Source: Klebsiella spallanzanii
GTDB taxonomy: Bacteria; Pseudomonadota; Gammaproteobacteria; Enterobacterales; Enterobacteriaceae
NCBI RefSeq assembly: GCF_902158555.1
Contig: NZ_CABGGS010000034.1
Location: forward strand, 345,771-409,770
Direction: 5' to 3'
DNA: 64,000 bases
The notes beneath the pieces are model-generated. The model did not search any database. It was not told where the DNA came from and was given only the letters and a program-made list of their open reading frames with translations. Shown here in pieces: positions 26,014 through 34,359 of the stretch (the stretch's first letter is position 1; the number at the start of each line of letters is the position of its first letter). The position numbers and the translations under genes are program-made.

Positions 26014-27134
26014 TGAAACCACTAACGGGCATTAATGTGCTGGATTTCAGCCAGTTTCTTTCTGGCCCTTCGGCGGCGCTTCGGCTCGCCGACTTAGGGG
26101 CTAACGTAACGAAAATTGAGAATCCTGACGGCGGCGATATCTGTCGTAAGCTCTATATTTCAGAGCTGCAAATTGATGGTGATAGCTCGCTGTTTCACGC
26201 GATTAATCGCAATAAAAAAAGCATCACCGTGGATCTCAAAGACGAGGAGCAAAAAAAAGGCCTGCGCCCGCTGATCGAACAGGCGGACGTAGTTATCTTT
26301 AATTACCGTCCCGGCGTCTCGCAGCGCCTCGGTCTGGACTATGCATCGCTGCGGGAAATCAATCCCGGTCTGATTTACGGTGAAATCTCCGGCTACGGCG
26401 ACAGCGGTCCCTGGGTTTCACGTCCGGGCCAGGATTTACTGGTACAGGCGCTTTCAGGGCTGTGCTGGCTCAACGGTAATCAGGATCAGCCCCCGCTTCC
26501 CTTCGGTCTTTCCGTCTGCGATATTTTCGCCGGAGAGTATCTGGTTCAGGGGCTTATGGCCGGGCTGGTACAGCGGGCCAGCAGCGGTAGCGGATGTCTG
26601 GTCCAGGTGAGCCTGTTGGATACCATTCTCGACCTGCAGTTTGAAGTTTTAACCACTTGGCTGAACGACGGTCAACAGCCGCCGGTCAGAAGCGCGGTCA
26701 ATAATGCCAACGCCTATATTTCCGCGCCCTACGGTATTTATCCCACCGCCGATGGTTTTATCGCGCTGGCAATGGCGCCTATTCCTCTTCTGGGAAACCT
26801 GCTGGGATGCCCGCCGCTGCTTGAGTTTAACGAACCAAAAGAGTGGTTCAACCGTCGGGATGAGATCAAACGAGTTCTGCTGGAGCACTTGCGGCATAAG
26901 AAAAGTGAGGAGTGGTTAAGCATTCTGGAGGCAGAGGATATCTGGTGTGCGCAGGTAATGGACTGGCAGCAGTTAATTTCCAGCGAAGGCTTTCAGTCGC
27001 TGAAGATGCTGCAGGAAGTTCGGTTGAACAGTGGCAAAACGCTGCAAACCACTCGCTGTCCGATAAAAATCGACGGTGAGATCTTCACAAGTGCCGTTGG
27101 CGCGCCGCCGCTTGGCGCGCACAATCAGGGATGA
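26013..27134 (+). CDS. Class III (CaiB/BaiF) CoA-transferase B
   Basis: A 373-residue paralogue of the preceding gene, with the same landmarks: DFSQFLSGPSAALRLADLG, FNYRPGVSQRLGLDY, SGYGDSGPWVSRPGQDL and Asp170 (SVCDIFAG). Its ATG shares a base with the upstream stop (TGATG) and GGAGG lies seven bases before it. Both copies keep the catalytic Asp, so both are probably active. The residues following the shared core (GGDICRKLY vs GGDASRNLS) differ, suggesting different acid partners. Confidence 0.85.
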   Translation: MKPLTGINVLDFSQFLSGPSAALRLADLGANVTKIENPDGGDICRKLYISELQIDGDSSLFHAINRNKKSITVDLKDEEQKKGLRPLIEQADVVIFNYRPGVSQRLGLDYASLREINPGLIYGEISGYGDSGPWVSRPGQDLLVQALSGLCWLNGNQDQPPLPFGLSVCDIFAGEYLVQGLMAGLVQRASSGSGCLVQVSLLDTILDLQFEVLTTWLNDGQQPPVRSAVNNANAYISAPYGIYPTADGFIALAMAPIPLLGNLLGCPPLLEFNEPKEWFNRRDEIKRVLLEHLRHKKSEEWLSILEAEDIWCAQVMDWQQLISSEGFQSLKMLQEVRLNSGKTLQTTRCPIKIDGEIFTSAVGAPPLGAHNQG

Positions 27135-27154
27135 TGCTGCAACACCCTGCGGTC

Positions 27155-27250
27155 TTCCCCGGGGGCGGCGCAAGCGCCTTGCCCGGGCTACGGGACCGCA
27201 GATTTCTGAAAGCTGGTAGCCCGGACAGATGCGCAGCATCGCCTCCGGGA
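27155..27250. repeat. REP-type (BIME) inverted pair
   Basis: Two GC-rich imperfect palindromes: one about 27155-27193 (TCCCCGGGGGCGGCGC through TTGCCCGGGCTACGG) and a second at 27216-27250 (GTAGCCCGGACAG to GCCTCCGGGA), in opposite orientation. The same core words recur at 44366-44450 and 49190-49276. It lies between convergent genes and may stop or protect both transcripts. Confidence 0.75.
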
Positions 27251-27277
27251 TGGTTCGGCAATATTCTGAAACTGTCG

Positions 27278-28015
27278 CTATTGCGCCAGTATCCGGCACT
27301 CTTTCATCACCGCCAGTACATCATCAAGCACCAGCGACTCCCATTCGTAGGCCAAAGTGGTCACGCTAAACGCCGCGACCATTTTTCCTGCGCCAGAATA
27401 AACAGGAAGAGCAATGCAGGCCGCGCGTTCATTGGCCTCGCGTTGCTCAATGGCGTAGCCCTGCTGACGCACTTCACCTAATTCGGCAAGCAAAACCGGC
27501 AACGTCCCAATTGAATCGACCGTCATTTTCTCCAGCGGCGTGTCGCCATAAAGCTGCGTAATCTCCTCATCGCTGTATTGGCTCAGCAGCACTTTACCGA
27601 CGGCGGTACAGTGCGCCGGAAGATGATTGCCAATATGCCGCATTAATGAGAGATCGTCCTGAGCGAGCGCTTTTGCCAGGTAAACTACCTGCCTGCCGTC
27701 CAGAATCGCCGCGTGGCTGGTTTTTCCCAACCGTTTGCTCAGAAATGCGGTCAGCAGCCGCAAATCGCGGACCAGATCGGTGCTTTCAATACAGTTAGCG
27801 GCGATTTTTATCAGCGCCAGACCCGCGTGATACAAGCGGGTATCCGGCATATACAGCAGGTAGTCGTTATCGAGAAATTCCTGAATCAGGCTATGGGCGG
27901 AACTTCTGGGAATATCAAGACTGGTTTGCAAGTCGGTGAAGCTTAGCCCCTCACGATGACTGGCAATCAGTTCCAGCAGGCGGAAAGCCCTCTCAGCAGA
28001 TTTAACCCTGGCCAT
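27278..28015 (-). CDS. IclR-family transcriptional regulator
   Basis: A 245-residue regulator. The N-terminal winged HTH covers about residues 3-65 (AERAFRLLELIASHREGLSFTDLQ, SSAHSLIQEFLDNDYL); the C-terminal GAF-like effector domain has the HCTAVGKVLLSQ motif typical of IclR. ATG 28015 is one base after the GntR stop (28017), so both regulators are on one transcript. It probably controls cluster A; the palindrome at 23501-23516 is the candidate site. Confidence 0.87.
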   Translation of the reverse strand: MARVKSAERAFRLLELIASHREGLSFTDLQTSLDIPRSSAHSLIQEFLDNDYLLYMPDTRLYHAGLALIKIAANCIESTDLVRDLRLLTAFLSKRLGKTSHAAILDGRQVVYLAKALAQDDLSLMRHIGNHLPAHCTAVGKVLLSQYSDEEITQLYGDTPLEKMTVDSIGTLPVLLAELGEVRQQGYAIEQREANERAACIALPVYSGAGKMVAAFSVTTLAYEWESLVLDDVLAVMKECRILAQ

Positions 28016-28016
28016 A

Positions 28017-28733
28017 TTATTTATCTTTATTATCCGCAATACGATCGTAGAATTTGCGCGAAGACTGGTAGAAAGACTTCAGATTTTTACGCAGTTGGAC
28101 CTTATCCCGCTGGATAAAAGCCTCATGAATACTCAATCTGAGCTTAAAACTGTGCGCCATCGCGCCATCGGCATTAAGCAATTTGCGCGAAAAATCCTTA
28201 CGCAGCATCACGATGGTCTGCATCAGTTTGTCATAAATCTGATTGCCGCATAGACGGCCCATCAACAGGTCATATTCATCAAGAAGCTGGTGATAGGCCT
28301 CCGGCTGACCGTCCTGGCTAATCAGCTCCGCCATCTGGTCAATTAATGCCTGAAAGCGTATATGATCGTTATGGCTTACCACATTAATCGCGGTGAGATA
28401 GACCTCTTCTTCTATTAGCTTTCTTGCAGCATAGATCTCATCAAGATTGTGAATCTCTTTATGGAAGATCCAGGTCATCGTCTCTTCGGGAAGCTGCGGT
28501 TTGTTTTCGCAGACATAGCTACCATCACCGGGTTTTATCTCGATAAGTCCAATCAGCGATAGCGCGCGTAGCGCTTCACGCACCCGACTGCGCGTGACGT
28601 TGAACATCTCCCCCATTGCTCGTTCGTTCGGCAGGCGCTGACCCGGCTTGAGCTTTCCGGAGGTGATTTGCGAAGCAATCTGCTCCATAATCTGCTCGGT
28701 CAGCGTAGTTTTCTTAAGTGCTGTCACATCCAT
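28017..28733 (-). CDS. GntR-family regulator (FadR subfamily, FCD domain)
   Basis: A 238-residue FadR-type regulator. Residues 8-75 form the GntR winged HTH (ITSGKLKPGQRLPNERAMGE, TRSRVREALRALSLIGLIE), and the rest is the all-helical FCD ligand domain, with ARKLIEEEVYL at its start. ATG 28733 is preceded by a GGGAA at a fair distance; ATG 28745 is an alternative start. Family members bind sugar acids or their derivatives. With the IclR gene directly following, cluster A seems to be under two-regulator control. Confidence 0.85.
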   Translation of the reverse strand: MDVTALKKTTLTEQIMEQIASQITSGKLKPGQRLPNERAMGEMFNVTRSRVREALRALSLIGLIEIKPGDGSYVCENKPQLPEETMTWIFHKEIHNLDEIYAARKLIEEEVYLTAINVVSHNDHIRFQALIDQMAELISQDGQPEAYHQLLDEYDLLMGRLCGNQIYDKLMQTIVMLRKDFSRKLLNADGAMAHSFKLRLSIHEAFIQRDKVQLRKNLKSFYQSSRKFYDRIADNKDK

Positions 28734-28747
28734 GATATTTCCCATAT

Positions 28748-28864
28748 ACGGACAAGATTCATATCTATGAATTTACGGAAGCCAACTCCGTTGTGCAACA
28801 CTTTGATGTTCACTATATCGGCAAGATCGCAGAAGCGATTAGCGAGCGTTTGAAAACGATATAA
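28748..28864 (+). pseudogene. remnant of a protein C-terminus
   Basis: A frame open from 28736 to the TAA at 28862-28864 encodes about 38 residues, including VVQHFDVHYIGKIAEAISERL, with codon use and amphipathic helix pattern like a genuine protein end. There is no start codon with a ribosome site, and a stop precedes it at 28733-28735. The best reading is the 3' end of a lost gene left after rearrangement next to the GntR gene. The parent family was not recognised. Confidence 0.35.
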
Positions 28865-28912
28865 AGAGGAGTCTGCAAAAAGCAGAGACTGCAGCGCACA
28901 GTTGCGGGGTAA

Positions 28913-29419
28913 TTAATCTGGCGTAAATTTATCAATCATCGAAGATGCGTGTAAATAATTCGACAATGCCAACAGCGCATGAAATGAGTTAAAACCAAAC
29001 TTGTCAATTAACTTTCTTTTATAACTACTATACGCCTTCGGCGTAATGCCAAGTAGTTCCGGATAGTCTTTTGCCAGCACGTTAAACTTCATTATAAAAA
29101 TATACTGAAATTCTCTTTCCGTTAAGCAGATATCCTCACCTACGGGAATACCATCGGTGACTCTGGAAATTATGTTGGCGATATGCGCAGTGCGTCTTTT
29201 GTTTATCAAGCAAATGATATTATCCTCAACTTTGAAACAGACAAAATTCTTTTTCATTTCAAAGCTATTGATTAGAAAATGGAACTGCGCATCACTTCCA
29301 GATGCATACTTCGTCAGGCACAAGTCGACCAGATTTGCCTGCCTGACAGCTTTTAAGTCATTTATTTTCAGCCGCATGGCTTTTTTAAAAAAATGATTAG
29401 GGCTGAAAATAGTCAACAT
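28913..29419 (-). CDS. Orphan LuxR-type (HTH) regulator
   Basis: A 168-residue protein. The C-terminal ~65 residues read as a LuxR/GerE-type HTH: LTEREFQYIFIMKFN, LLGITPKAYSSYKRKLIDKFG, FHALLALSNYL. The N-terminal ~100 residues show no response-regulator receiver motif. The layout recalls fimbrial regulators such as EcpR/MatA and other short enterobacterial LuxR-like proteins. A good ribosome site (GAGGG) lies six bases before the ATG. It is AT-rich relative to its neighbours and stands alone, with palindromes in its promoter; horizontal acquisition is possible. Confidence 0.72.
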   Translation of the reverse strand: MLTIFSPNHFFKKAMRLKINDLKAVRQANLVDLCLTKYASGSDAQFHFLINSFEMKKNFVCFKVEDNIICLINKRRTAHIANIISRVTDGIPVGEDICLTEREFQYIFIMKFNVLAKDYPELLGITPKAYSSYKRKLIDKFGFNSFHALLALSNYLHASSMIDKFTPD

Positions 29420-29856
29420 TTCTTTCCCTCACGAAAGTTCAATAATCCTTTACAGAAATGCGTATAATACGCGTTATGGGGTATACCCATAAGTGAAGTG
29501 GGTGAATTATAAATTTGTTTAATATTTATTGTCCACACGGCCGATTTTCAGAATAATCCCGTGACAACTCAAGCCATACTATTTTATGCCAGCCCCGTAT
29601 GACGTGATAAAACCGCCAGTTCCACCAGGATTTTTCTTATTGTCCAGTAATAAAATTGAAAAAATCAGCACAAAACCCTGAGAACACAATGATTTTTGAG
29701 AAATAAAGTTGAAAAACTAAATTTATCAACATATAACCCCATCGACGTATTCTTTATATCCGGGAGATTTAAATTTTCAATATTTCTTATGAATGCTTGT
29801 TTAACATCCGTTTAGATAGAATAGGGTGACGCCGCTTGCCTGTACGTCTCTGTGAA
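29420..29856. other. AT-rich intergenic region upstream of the LuxR-type gene
   Basis: About 440 bp without a credible gene. Next to the LuxR-like gene it holds two palindromes (29460-29472 and 29474-29492). The rest is AT-rich with several poly-A/T tracts. The right end carries the terminator of the siderophore transporter operon. Confidence 0.55.
29460..29492. promoter_or_regulatory. two adjacent palindromes at the LuxR-type promoter
   Basis: GCGTATAATACGC (29460-29472) is a perfect 13-bp palindrome that includes a -10-like TATTAT on the minus strand. Directly beside it, TTATGGG and CCCATAA (29474-29492) flank a five-base centre, where the -35 region would be. A start near 29450 would give a short leader to ATG 29419. 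The pair looks like an autoregulatory operator. Confidence 0.5.
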
Positions 29857-29885
29857 GTAAAAACGCCAGGCGATGACCCGGCGTT
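29857..29885 (-). terminator. intrinsic terminator of the siderophore ABC operon
   Basis: On the minus strand AACGCCGGG pairs with CCTGGCGTT (one G-U pair) around six bases, followed by a T-run into TTTTAC. It lies eight bases after the permease stop. Confidence 0.8.
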
Positions 29886-29892
29886 GGGAGGT

Positions 29893-30900
29893 TTACGAAC
29901 GGTTCCTGGCTAACAGAATAATAATAAACAATCCTCCTATTCCTGCCGTGATGATCCCAATCGGCAGCTCCTGCGGGGCCAGCAGCGTCCTGCTGACAAT
30001 ATCGCCGCCGCACAAAAGCACCGCTCCCCACAGGCCGCATAAAGGAAGCAGCAGCAGATGCTTAACGCCGGAAAAATAGCGGCACATATGCGGCACCATC
30101 AGCCCGATAAAACCAATCACCCCGGTTAACGCGACCAGAAGTGAAGTCGCCAGCGCACAGCAGAAAAAAACTTCCATTCGCAGACGGCTGACGTTAATGC
30201 CCAACGACTGCGCCGTCTGCTCACCGGCCAGTAAGCCATCCAGCGAGCGCCAGCGTAACAGGATAAAACCGCAGAGAAACAGCAGACTAAATGCGGCATA
30301 GGGCAAATTATCCCAACGCGCCAGACCAAGTCCCCCCAGAGACCAGAACAGCACCGAGCTGGCGGCCCGCTGGTCGCCGGAGAAAATCAGATAGCTGGTG
30401 AGCGCGCCAAATAAAAACGAAATCGCCAGCCCGCAGATCACTAAATGTTCGGCACCGCGCTGCTTTTTAAAATGGAACAGCAGCATCACCGCTACCGCCG
30501 AGCAGATACCGCCAACGAAGGCCGATACCGGCAGCGTCAGCGCGCCAAGCCGCTCACCGAACCGGGTGATCACCAGCACGGCTCCCGCCGATGCGCCGGA
30601 GGAAAGCCCGAATAAAAAAGGATCGGCCAGATCGTTGCGCGTGGTCGTCTGCAACAGCCCTCCCACCATGGCCAGAACGGCCCCTGCCAGCACCGAGAGC
30701 AACGTTCTCGGCACTCGCAGGTCGATGACGATACGACCGACCATCTCTGTAACCGGCACATCAAGGATCCGTAAGGCCCCCAGAACCTGCGCCAACGATA
30801 ACGGCACGCTGCCCTTAGCAACGCTGAGCAGCATTAATCCGGCTAATACTGGCAGAGCGCCCCACATTGCCCAGTAATAGCGATATTGAGTACCACTCAT
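29893..30900 (-). CDS. FecCD-family siderophore ABC permease
   Basis: A 335-residue inner-membrane permease with about ten helices and the FecCD/BtuC landmarks: ALRILDVPVTEMVGRIVIDLRVPRTL, GGLLQTTTRNDLADPFLFGLSSGAS, GFIGLMVPHMCRYF (coupling helix) and PQELPIGIITAGIGG near the C-terminus. Its ATG overlaps the stop of the binding-protein gene by four bases. One permease gene implies a homodimer in the transporter, as in BtuC. Third gene of a Fur-controlled operon. Confidence 0.9.
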   Translation of the reverse strand: MSGTQYRYYWAMWGALPVLAGLMLLSVAKGSVPLSLAQVLGALRILDVPVTEMVGRIVIDLRVPRTLLSVLAGAVLAMVGGLLQTTTRNDLADPFLFGLSSGASAGAVLVITRFGERLGALTLPVSAFVGGICSAVAVMLLFHFKKQRGAEHLVICGLAISFLFGALTSYLIFSGDQRAASSVLFWSLGGLGLARWDNLPYAAFSLLFLCGFILLRWRSLDGLLAGEQTAQSLGINVSRLRMEVFFCCALATSLLVALTGVIGFIGLMVPHMCRYFSGVKHLLLLPLCGLWGAVLLCGGDIVSRTLLAPQELPIGIITAGIGGLFIIILLARNRS

Positions 30901-31853
30901 TGGTTCGCCGCTGGATACATCGCATGAGCCAGTTTTTCGGCCGCTTTGATATTCGCCGGACCCGGCGTCAATTCAGCATATTGCAGCTTCAGATAGCGAT
31001 GATTCTTCACCGCCGGAGTCTGCTTCATTAACGGATGATTTTCGAGGAAGCGACGCAGCGAATCCGCCCCGCTGCCGGTCTGATAATCGAGAAGAATAAT
31101 AAACTCGGGCTCCGCTGTGGCGACACTCTCCCAGGAGGTTGTTCCCCAACTGATATCCAGCCCGTCCATCACGTTTTTCCCCCCCGCTGCTTCGATAATA
31201 GCGGTCGGCATAGCGTATCGCCCGCTGGTGAAGGGCTTGTCTTCGCCAGAATCATAGACAAACACCTTTAATGGCTGAGCGCCTTGCGGCGGCTTAGGCA
31301 GCGCATCGAGCGTTTTTTTCCAGCCATCGACCAGCGCCTGCGCTTCCTGCTGCTTGCCGAAAATCTTGCCCAGCGTCAGTTCATCGTGATACAGCAGGTC
31401 CATGCTCGCTTTGCGTTTATTATCAGAGGTAAACACGCAGCTCTCGCTCAACACAAACGTCTTGATGCCATATTTATCAAGCACCGAAGGGGTGACCTCT
31501 CCGCCAACTTTCATCCCATAATTCCAGCCCGCAAAAAAGAAATCGGGATTTGCCGCCAGCAGCGTTTCCAGCGAGGGGTATTTAGGCGCCAGCTCGGGAA
31601 TTGAGCCCATCTGTTGTTTAAATTCCGGGGTCATTTTATACCAGCCGGTAATACCGGTTAGCCCAACAATACGGTCCTGCAATCCGAGAGCAAAGGCCAT
31701 TTCAGACATATTAAGATCGTGTATGACCGCCCGTTTCGGCGCCTGTGTAAACGTCACCGGCGTCCCGCAGCTCTCAATCGTGACGGGATAATCAGCCGCG
31801 TTTGCTACTGAAACGGATAGCACAGCCATCATCCCTGCAAACCATTTATTCAT
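30897..31853 (-). CDS. Periplasmic iron/siderophore-binding protein
   Basis: A 318-residue class III binding protein (FepB/BtuF type). A signal peptide ends VSVANA-AD. PKRAVIHDLNMSEMAFALGL and LETLLAANPDFFFAGW are typical of siderophore-binding proteins, with the long interdomain helix in the middle. Two Cys (ESCGTP and ESCVF) could form a disulfide. Supplies the permease encoded next to it. No TonB-dependent receptor is nearby. Confidence 0.88.
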   Translation of the reverse strand: MNKWFAGMMAVLSVSVANAADYPVTIESCGTPVTFTQAPKRAVIHDLNMSEMAFALGLQDRIVGLTGITGWYKMTPEFKQQMGSIPELAPKYPSLETLLAANPDFFFAGWNYGMKVGGEVTPSVLDKYGIKTFVLSESCVFTSDNKRKASMDLLYHDELTLGKIFGKQQEAQALVDGWKKTLDALPKPPQGAQPLKVFVYDSGEDKPFTSGRYAMPTAIIEAAGGKNVMDGLDISWGTTSWESVATAEPEFIILLDYQTGSGADSLRRFLENHPLMKQTPAVKNHRYLKLQYAELTPGPANIKAAEKLAHAMYPAANQ

Positions 31854-31877
31854 GACTTTTTTTTCCTCAATAATTTA

Positions 31878-32708
31878 TTACGCATAGCCCGGAACCTCAA
31901 AAATCCGCAGCGCCTTCCCGGTCTCAGGATGCGGTACGGTAAAGCTGGTCAATCCAAAAACGGGATAAAGCCGTTGTGAAACCAGCACGCGCTCCGGCAC
32001 ATCCCACACCACGGCGCGCCCCTGCGATAAAAGCAAAACGCGGTCGGCAAAGGATTCAATCAGCGAAAGATCGTGCAATACCGCAACCACCGTGATTCCC
32101 TGGCTTTTCACTAACGAAAGCAGTTCCACCCGCCCTGGCGGATCAAGATGGTTGGTTGGTTCATCCAGCAACACCAGTTTTGGCGACTGGGCCAGTACCC
32201 GCGCCAGCGCCGCCCGCTGTCTCTCCCCGCCCGATAACGCGGATAGCGAACGCTTGCGCAGTTTTAGCAATCCCGTATCGTTAATGGCGCGGGTCACGAT
32301 GGCTTCGTGTTCACGACGCGACATATCCCGGGCATGAGGAATGCGTCCTAGCGCGACATAATCTTCAAGCGCCAGCCGCAAATCGGGAGCGTCATTCTGC
32401 GCGAGCACCGCAATCTGCTGGGCCCGCTGCTGCCGGGTCAAGGTCGCAATGGAACGACCAAATATCCGAATGTCGCCATCCCGCAATGTGAGTTCCTGAT
32501 CAATCGCACGTAATAAAGATGTTTTACCACTGCCATTCGGCCCAATGACCGCCAGACACTCCCCTTTAGCGGCATTAAAATGAATCCCGGAGAGAAGTTC
32601 CCCGCCGCCGGGTCGCGGCAATGATTCGATATTGACGCTGAGCACCGGGTCAACGGCCGTACCACAATTTGTCAAACTCTCCTCCATTAGCAGGCGAACT
32701 TTTTTCAT
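31878..32708 (-). CDS. Siderophore ABC transporter ATPase (FecE type)
   Basis: A 276-residue ATPase and first gene of the iron operon. Walker A GPNGSGKTSLLR, signature LSGGERQRAAL, Walker B LVLLDEPTNHLD and a switch His in VLHDLSLIE are all present. ATG 32708 gives the tabulated length; ATG 32687 is an in-frame alternative. A Fur box stands just upstream, so iron starvation should induce the operon. Confidence 0.9.
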   Translation of the reverse strand: MKKVRLLMEESLTNCGTAVDPVLSVNIESLPRPGGGELLSGIHFNAAKGECLAVIGPNGSGKTSLLRAIDQELTLRDGDIRIFGRSIATLTRQQRAQQIAVLAQNDAPDLRLALEDYVALGRIPHARDMSRREHEAIVTRAINDTGLLKLRKRSLSALSGGERQRAALARVLAQSPKLVLLDEPTNHLDPPGRVELLSLVKSQGITVVAVLHDLSLIESFADRVLLLSQGRAVVWDVPERVLVSQRLYPVFGLTSFTVPHPETGKALRIFEVPGYA

Positions 32709-32726
32709 CTTTCACTACCCAGAAAA

Positions 32727-32745
32727 GATGATAATCATTATCATT
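32727..32745. promoter_or_regulatory. Fur box
   Basis: GATGATAATCATTATCATT matches the 19-bp Fur consensus (GATAATGATAATCATTATC) in its core GATAATCATTATC and is itself nearly palindromic. It lies 19 bp before the first gene of the siderophore operon. Confidence 0.85.
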
Positions 32746-32923
32746 TAAAAAGAAAGGTGAATAGTCACATATTTTATAATGATTTTTTAATTATGTTATA
32801 ACATAACATTTAATCTGTTATATGTACAATGCATCGCTTAGAGGCTTCTCCCACCCAGAGGCGACAATACAGAATGCAAAGTGATAAATTGAATAAAAAC
32901 GAGTAGTTAAGCTAAGAGGCCAC

Positions 32924-33367
32924 GTGAGCAGGAAAAAGAAGAACCCAGGTAAAAGCAGGATGCGGCGTTTAGCTAACAATACCACCCAGCAGCAGCGGCA
33001 CCCTGCACTCCGGTTTATAAACAGTACTGACTTTCTTGGAAAATTTGCGGTGGGAATTATTCTCTACGGTATAATTATTTATAATTTCAATGAGATAATT
33101 CAGCACTGGTGGATTAATGCCCTGTTGTGGCTCTCCATGTTTCTCTGGCCATTTGCTAAACGGATGGCCGACGATCTCTTGCTTTCAATCGTGTCTGAGC
33201 GCGTGTTTGAAGTCATTAATGGTGGTGGCATAGGTAGATTCGGTGCCCTCTATTGGTTTGTACTGGCCCCCCTGACGCTACCGCTCGCGATAGGCTATTT
33301 TTTCTATCACAGTTGTAAATGGAAGAAAGCCCTGGCAAATGAGCGCGCGGGCTCCGCGCTAAAGTAG
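32924..33367 (+). CDS. Hypothetical inner-membrane protein
   Basis: A 147-residue protein starting at GTG 32924, with AAGAGG four bases before it. Residues 1-26 are strongly basic (SRKKKNPGKSRMRRL). Hydrophobic segments lie at about 38-58, 63-78 and 107-127, and the C-terminus is again basic. I do not recognise the family; size and topology resemble colicin-immunity-like or general membrane proteins. Alone, between the Fur operon and cluster B; a short stem (GCGAAG/CTTCGC) follows its stop. Confidence 0.6.
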   Translation: MSRKKKNPGKSRMRRLANNTTQQQRHPALRFINSTDFLGKFAVGIILYGIIIYNFNEIIQHWWINALLWLSMFLWPFAKRMADDLLLSIVSERVFEVINGGGIGRFGALYWFVLAPLTLPLAIGYFFYHSCKWKKALANERAGSALK

Positions 33368-33600
33368 CGAAGAGGCTTCGCTTCCAGGCCCTGGACCTAT
33401 TGAAGCCCGCCATCGCCAGCCATTTTCAGCACCATAAACACGCTCGTTTTGCCAACTCCCTCACAAAATTATCCGTCTGAAAATTCTGTCCATATGGTCG
33501 GGATTCTTGCCTATCACGCCTTTTCTGCCACCTCCTTACAGTAAGCCCATGTCATTCACATCGTAACGTATGTTTTTTCAGCCAACAGGAGTAGTGGTAC

Positions 33601-34302
33601 ATGATCGATTTTAATGATCCCCGCCAGGTCGCGAAGGCCATCCAGTTCACCAACGTCAACCCGGACCTGACGCGCGAAGGGCTTATTCAGCATCTGAACA
33701 TCTGCATGGAGTATCAGTTCGATGCGGCGATGATCGCACCGTGCTGGGTTTCCGTCGCCAAAGACGTATTGAAAGGAACCGGTATTCGCGTCGCCACCAC
33801 CGTGAACTTCCCTCAGGCCAACGATACGACGGCCATGAAAGTCGCCGTGGTGAGAGAACTGGCCAAAGAAGGTGCAGATGAGTTTGATTTCCCACCGAAC
33901 CCAGGCTTTTTACTCGGCGGAATGGATGATCTCTATTTCAATGAACTGAAGGAAGTCACCCACATCGCCCACGACCTGGGAATGAAAGTGAAGGCAATGC
34001 TGGAGTTTGGTTTTATCACCGAAGAGGCGATGAAAATCAAAGCCACTCGCTACGCCTATGAAGCAGGTATTGATTGGGTGAAACAATCCAGCGGCTGGGG
34101 CAAAGGCGGCTGCGCGGCAACGGTAGAAGACGTTCAACTTCTCAAAGCCAATATCCAGGCCCCTTGCCGGGTCAAAGTATCCGGTAAAGTGAACACTCTG
34201 GAGAAGATGAAAGAGATGTTCGTTGCAGGCGCAGAGCTGGTTGGCACCAGCTCAGGACCCGAGCTGGTGAAAGGTCTGGTCGGCGACATCAACGCCTATT
34301 AA
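33601..34302 (+). CDS. DeoC-family class I aldolase
   Basis: A 233-residue TIM-barrel aldolase of the deoxyribose-phosphate aldolase superfamily. Lys161 (DWVKQSSGWGKGG) fits the Schiff-base Lys, and Lys192 (RVKVSGKVN) its partner, as with Lys167/Lys201 of E. coli DeoC. The DEFDFPPN segment differs from classical DeoC (usually DVVI/EIDM), so a different aldehyde is likely. First gene of cluster B, with AGGAG before the ATG. It should cleave the phosphorylated or keto-deoxy sugar made by the enzymes downstream. Confidence 0.84.
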   Translation: MIDFNDPRQVAKAIQFTNVNPDLTREGLIQHLNICMEYQFDAAMIAPCWVSVAKDVLKGTGIRVATTVNFPQANDTTAMKVAVVRELAKEGADEFDFPPNPGFLLGGMDDLYFNELKEVTHIAHDLGMKVKAMLEFGFITEEAMKIKATRYAYEAGIDWVKQSSGWGKGGCAATVEDVQLLKANIQAPCRVKVSGKVNTLEKMKEMFVAGAELVGTSSGPELVKGLVGDINAY

Positions 34303-34307
34303 CCGAA

Positions 34308-34333
34308 CGGTACCGCCGGAAACGGCGGTACCG
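34308..34333 (+). other. GAAA-capped stem-loop between aldolase and kinase
   Basis: CGGTACCGCCG (34308-34318) and CGGCGGTACCG (34323-34333) form a perfect 11-bp stem closed by GAAA. No T-run follows, so it is not a terminator. It probably protects the aldolase message or separates expression of gene one from the rest. Confidence 0.65.
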
Positions 34334-34359
34334 CACCCGCACAATTTAAGGAGTATGTG

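Noticed and set aside
33404-33478. Minus-strand fragment reading GKTSVFMVLKMAGDGGLQ before a stop
   Set aside because: The Walker-A-like GKTS is short and has no start or upstream coding; could be chance or an old remnant, too weak to call.
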